Origin: DATJGF01 sp035495315 | Lineage (GTDB): Bacteria > Verrucomicrobiota > Verrucomicrobiia > Limisphaerales > UBA8199 | Assembly: GCA_035495315.1 (NCBI GenBank) | Contig: DATJGF010000162.1 | Location: forward strand, 27,872-91,871 | DNA: 64,000 nt | Reading direction: 5' to 3' | Shown: piece by piece, positions 63,038 through 64,000 of the stretch | Layout: each line of letters opens with the position of its first letter | How positions within the stretch are numbered: position 1 is the first letter of the stretch | Notes under the pieces: model-generated | The model's database searches: none | Told to the model about the DNA's origin: nothing | What the model saw: the letters and a program-made list of their open reading frames with translations, nothing else | Position numbers and translations under genes: made by a program

Positions 63038-63540
63038 GTTGCATTCACGGCGAACGCAGGCGAACGTATCAAACCGCAGTTTCGATATGAGCAGGTTAAA
63101 CGCAACGCCGAACGCTTTCCCTCTGATTTTGCTTTTTTCCTGAAAGAAAATGAGAAGTTCGAGGTGGTCGCAAATTGCGACCACCTTGCGCGTCTTAAGT
63201 TTTCGCCCGTTTTGCCCCGCGCCTTCACCGAACTTGGCGCGATTATGGCCGCCACTGTCTTGAATAGCCCGCTGGCCGTTCAAATGACCCTCTTTGTTGT
63301 GCGCGCCTTTGTGCGGATGAGAGCAACGTTCAAAGATAGCGCCGCATGACGCAGAAACTTGCTTTGCTGGAGAACGAGCTCAAGATTCGACTCAACATCC
63401 ACGAAGCCGCCATCGTGGACGTGCTTCAACGCATCATGCGCATCCTTGATCCGCCGCCCGGATTACCCGAGCCGCCCAAACCCGAAATCGGTTTCCACAT
63501 CAAAGAACATGCCATGCCGTATCGCGTCAAACCCGTTTAG
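63038..63540 (+). pseudogene. Degenerate ORF6N-domain gene with frameshift
   Basis: In one frame (about 63038-63349) the sequence has VKRNAERFPSDFAF, FTELGAIMAATVLNSPLAVQ and TLFVVRAFVRMRATF, all typical of phage-type ORF6N proteins. A second frame (63346-63540) has LALLENELKIRLNIHEAAIV, then PEIGFHIKE at the end, matching the usual C-terminus. The join at 63346-63349 (ATGA) is a frameshift, and there is no proper start codon. I therefore call it a pseudogene, although a coupled two-gene reading is not excluded. Confidence 0.65.
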
Positions 63541-63588
63541 ACAGTGAATAAGCCTCGACCGATTGCAGGAAAACGGCAAGCAGTGGAT

Positions 63589-63755
63589 TCACTGCGAGCG
63601 AAGGCGATAGAAACGGCTCGTATCGTTTGTCCACTGCGGATCGCTGAAATAGAAATGGTCAGCGCTAAGCGTGTTTGTTGCCAACCGGAACCAGGTGGGG
63701 CTACCCACGTTCGTGGACGCTTCAATCACGAGTGTCATTCCGCTACCGAAGTTTC
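63589..63755 (-). pseudogene. 3' fragment of a secreted protein with SDPQWTN-type C-terminal domain
   Basis: On the minus strand the last ~50 residues before the stop (63589) read SGMTLVIEASTNVGSPTWFR then YFSDPQWTNDTSRFYRLRSQ, the C-terminal sorting/secretion-type domain common in this bacterial group. Upstream the frame is broken by a stop, and another frame gives VMVNETGNSG, so it is a truncated, frameshifted fragment. Confidence 0.6.
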
Positions 63756-63798
63756 GACTACCCTGAATTCCCTGTCTCGTTCACCATCACCACTCAGG

Positions 63799-64000
63799 AT
63801 GAAACAGATTACAGGCATCACTACGGGCATTATTCACGTCAGTTCGACGCGCACAACTAATCTGACACAAGCACATCAGTTAGAGGGTTACGCTCGGCGC
63901 AACAAATCGAAAGTGCTCAACTCTGCACTGGCTATTGAGAACACGCTCTCAAGCATTCTGAGCTATTACTTTTACGGGGCAACGCACGAGCGAAAAGGCA
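63799..64000 (+). CDS. Hypothetical protein, 3' truncated by window edge
   Basis: An open frame from ATG 63799 runs off the right edge. The first 67 residues (MKQITGITTGIIHVSSTRTT then ARRNKSKVLNSALAIENTLS) are soluble, with an aromatic stretch SYYFYGATHERKG near the end. There is no clear ribosome site. The AT-richer codon use differs from the neighbours, consistent with acquired DNA in this decayed end. It is too short to identify. Confidence 0.45.
   Translation, partial: MKQITGITTGIIHVSSTRTTNLTQAHQLEGYARRNKSKVLNSALAIENTLSSILSYYFYGATHERKG

Noticed and set aside
63346..63540. A separate small gene after the ORF6N remnant
   Set aside because: Its content matches the C-terminus of ORF6N proteins, so a frameshifted single gene is the simpler reading.

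Overview
The window comes from a Verrucomicrobiota chromosome, most likely of the Pedosphaera/Limisphaerales type. This is inferred from gene content, not from a marker gene. The signs are prepilin-like FTLIELLVVIAIIAIL proteins with H/G-rich tails, a DUF1549/DUF1553 (PSD1) plus DUF1501 pair, a cytochrome c/DUF6797-type protein, ECF sigma factors followed by small membrane proteins, and a remnant of the SDPQWTN...RFYRLRS C-terminal domain common on secreted verrucomicrobial proteins. The sequence is moderately GC-rich. I found no rRNA or tRNA gene.

Layout. 1-1153: a PadR regulator and a truncated membrane protein behind a clear sigma70 promoter. 1326-7833 (minus): the isoprenoid/envelope cluster uppS-cdsA-dxr-rseP-like-ispG (long form). 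8088-15279 (plus): fur, a Sua5/TsaC-type gene, a TolC-like gene, a glycosidase-glycosyltransferase fusion and thyA. 15378-15973: debris of a helicase/DprA-like pair. 16183-21522 (minus): two ECF sigma/membrane-protein/effector cassettes. 21589-22947: a Dam-type methylase with a small PD-(D/E)XK protein. 23226-29105 (minus): MetE-like, HD-domain, FG-GAP-like, LarA-like and prepilin-like genes. 29490-40831 (plus): HtrA, a GldA/F/G-like ABC operon with DUF4340 and AsmA-like proteins, and a prepilin gene with a small partner. 41006-49571 (minus): a TetR-controlled RND efflux operon whose outer-membrane channel is fused to an MFS transporter. 49794-57445: a cytochrome/DUF6797-type protein, trpD, an Mrp ATPase, pyrR and pyrB. 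57813-61885 (minus): the DUF1501-DUF1549/1553 pair. 61891-64000: a decayed end with PIN-toxin, ORF6N and secreted-protein remnants around an intact DUF6448-like gene that has an FNR-type box.

How the genes work together. UppS, CdsA, Dxr and IspG feed undecaprenyl phosphate, phospholipid and isoprenoid synthesis, and the RseP-like protease usually accompanies them. The TetR operator half-sites lie in front of both tetR and the efflux operon, consistent with one autoregulated drug-efflux switch. PyrR and PyrB belong to pyrimidine synthesis, and ThyA makes dTMP.

The most unusual content is between genes. At least four loci carry 7-bp-period degenerate tandem repeats arranged as inverted arms around a spacer. 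Three further dispersed inverted-repeat families occur as well, and some heptad arrays sit inside copies of these other families. The MFS-OMF fusion, the glycosidase-GT2 fusion, the decayed helicase-DprA pair and the twin ECF cassettes are the most notable genes.
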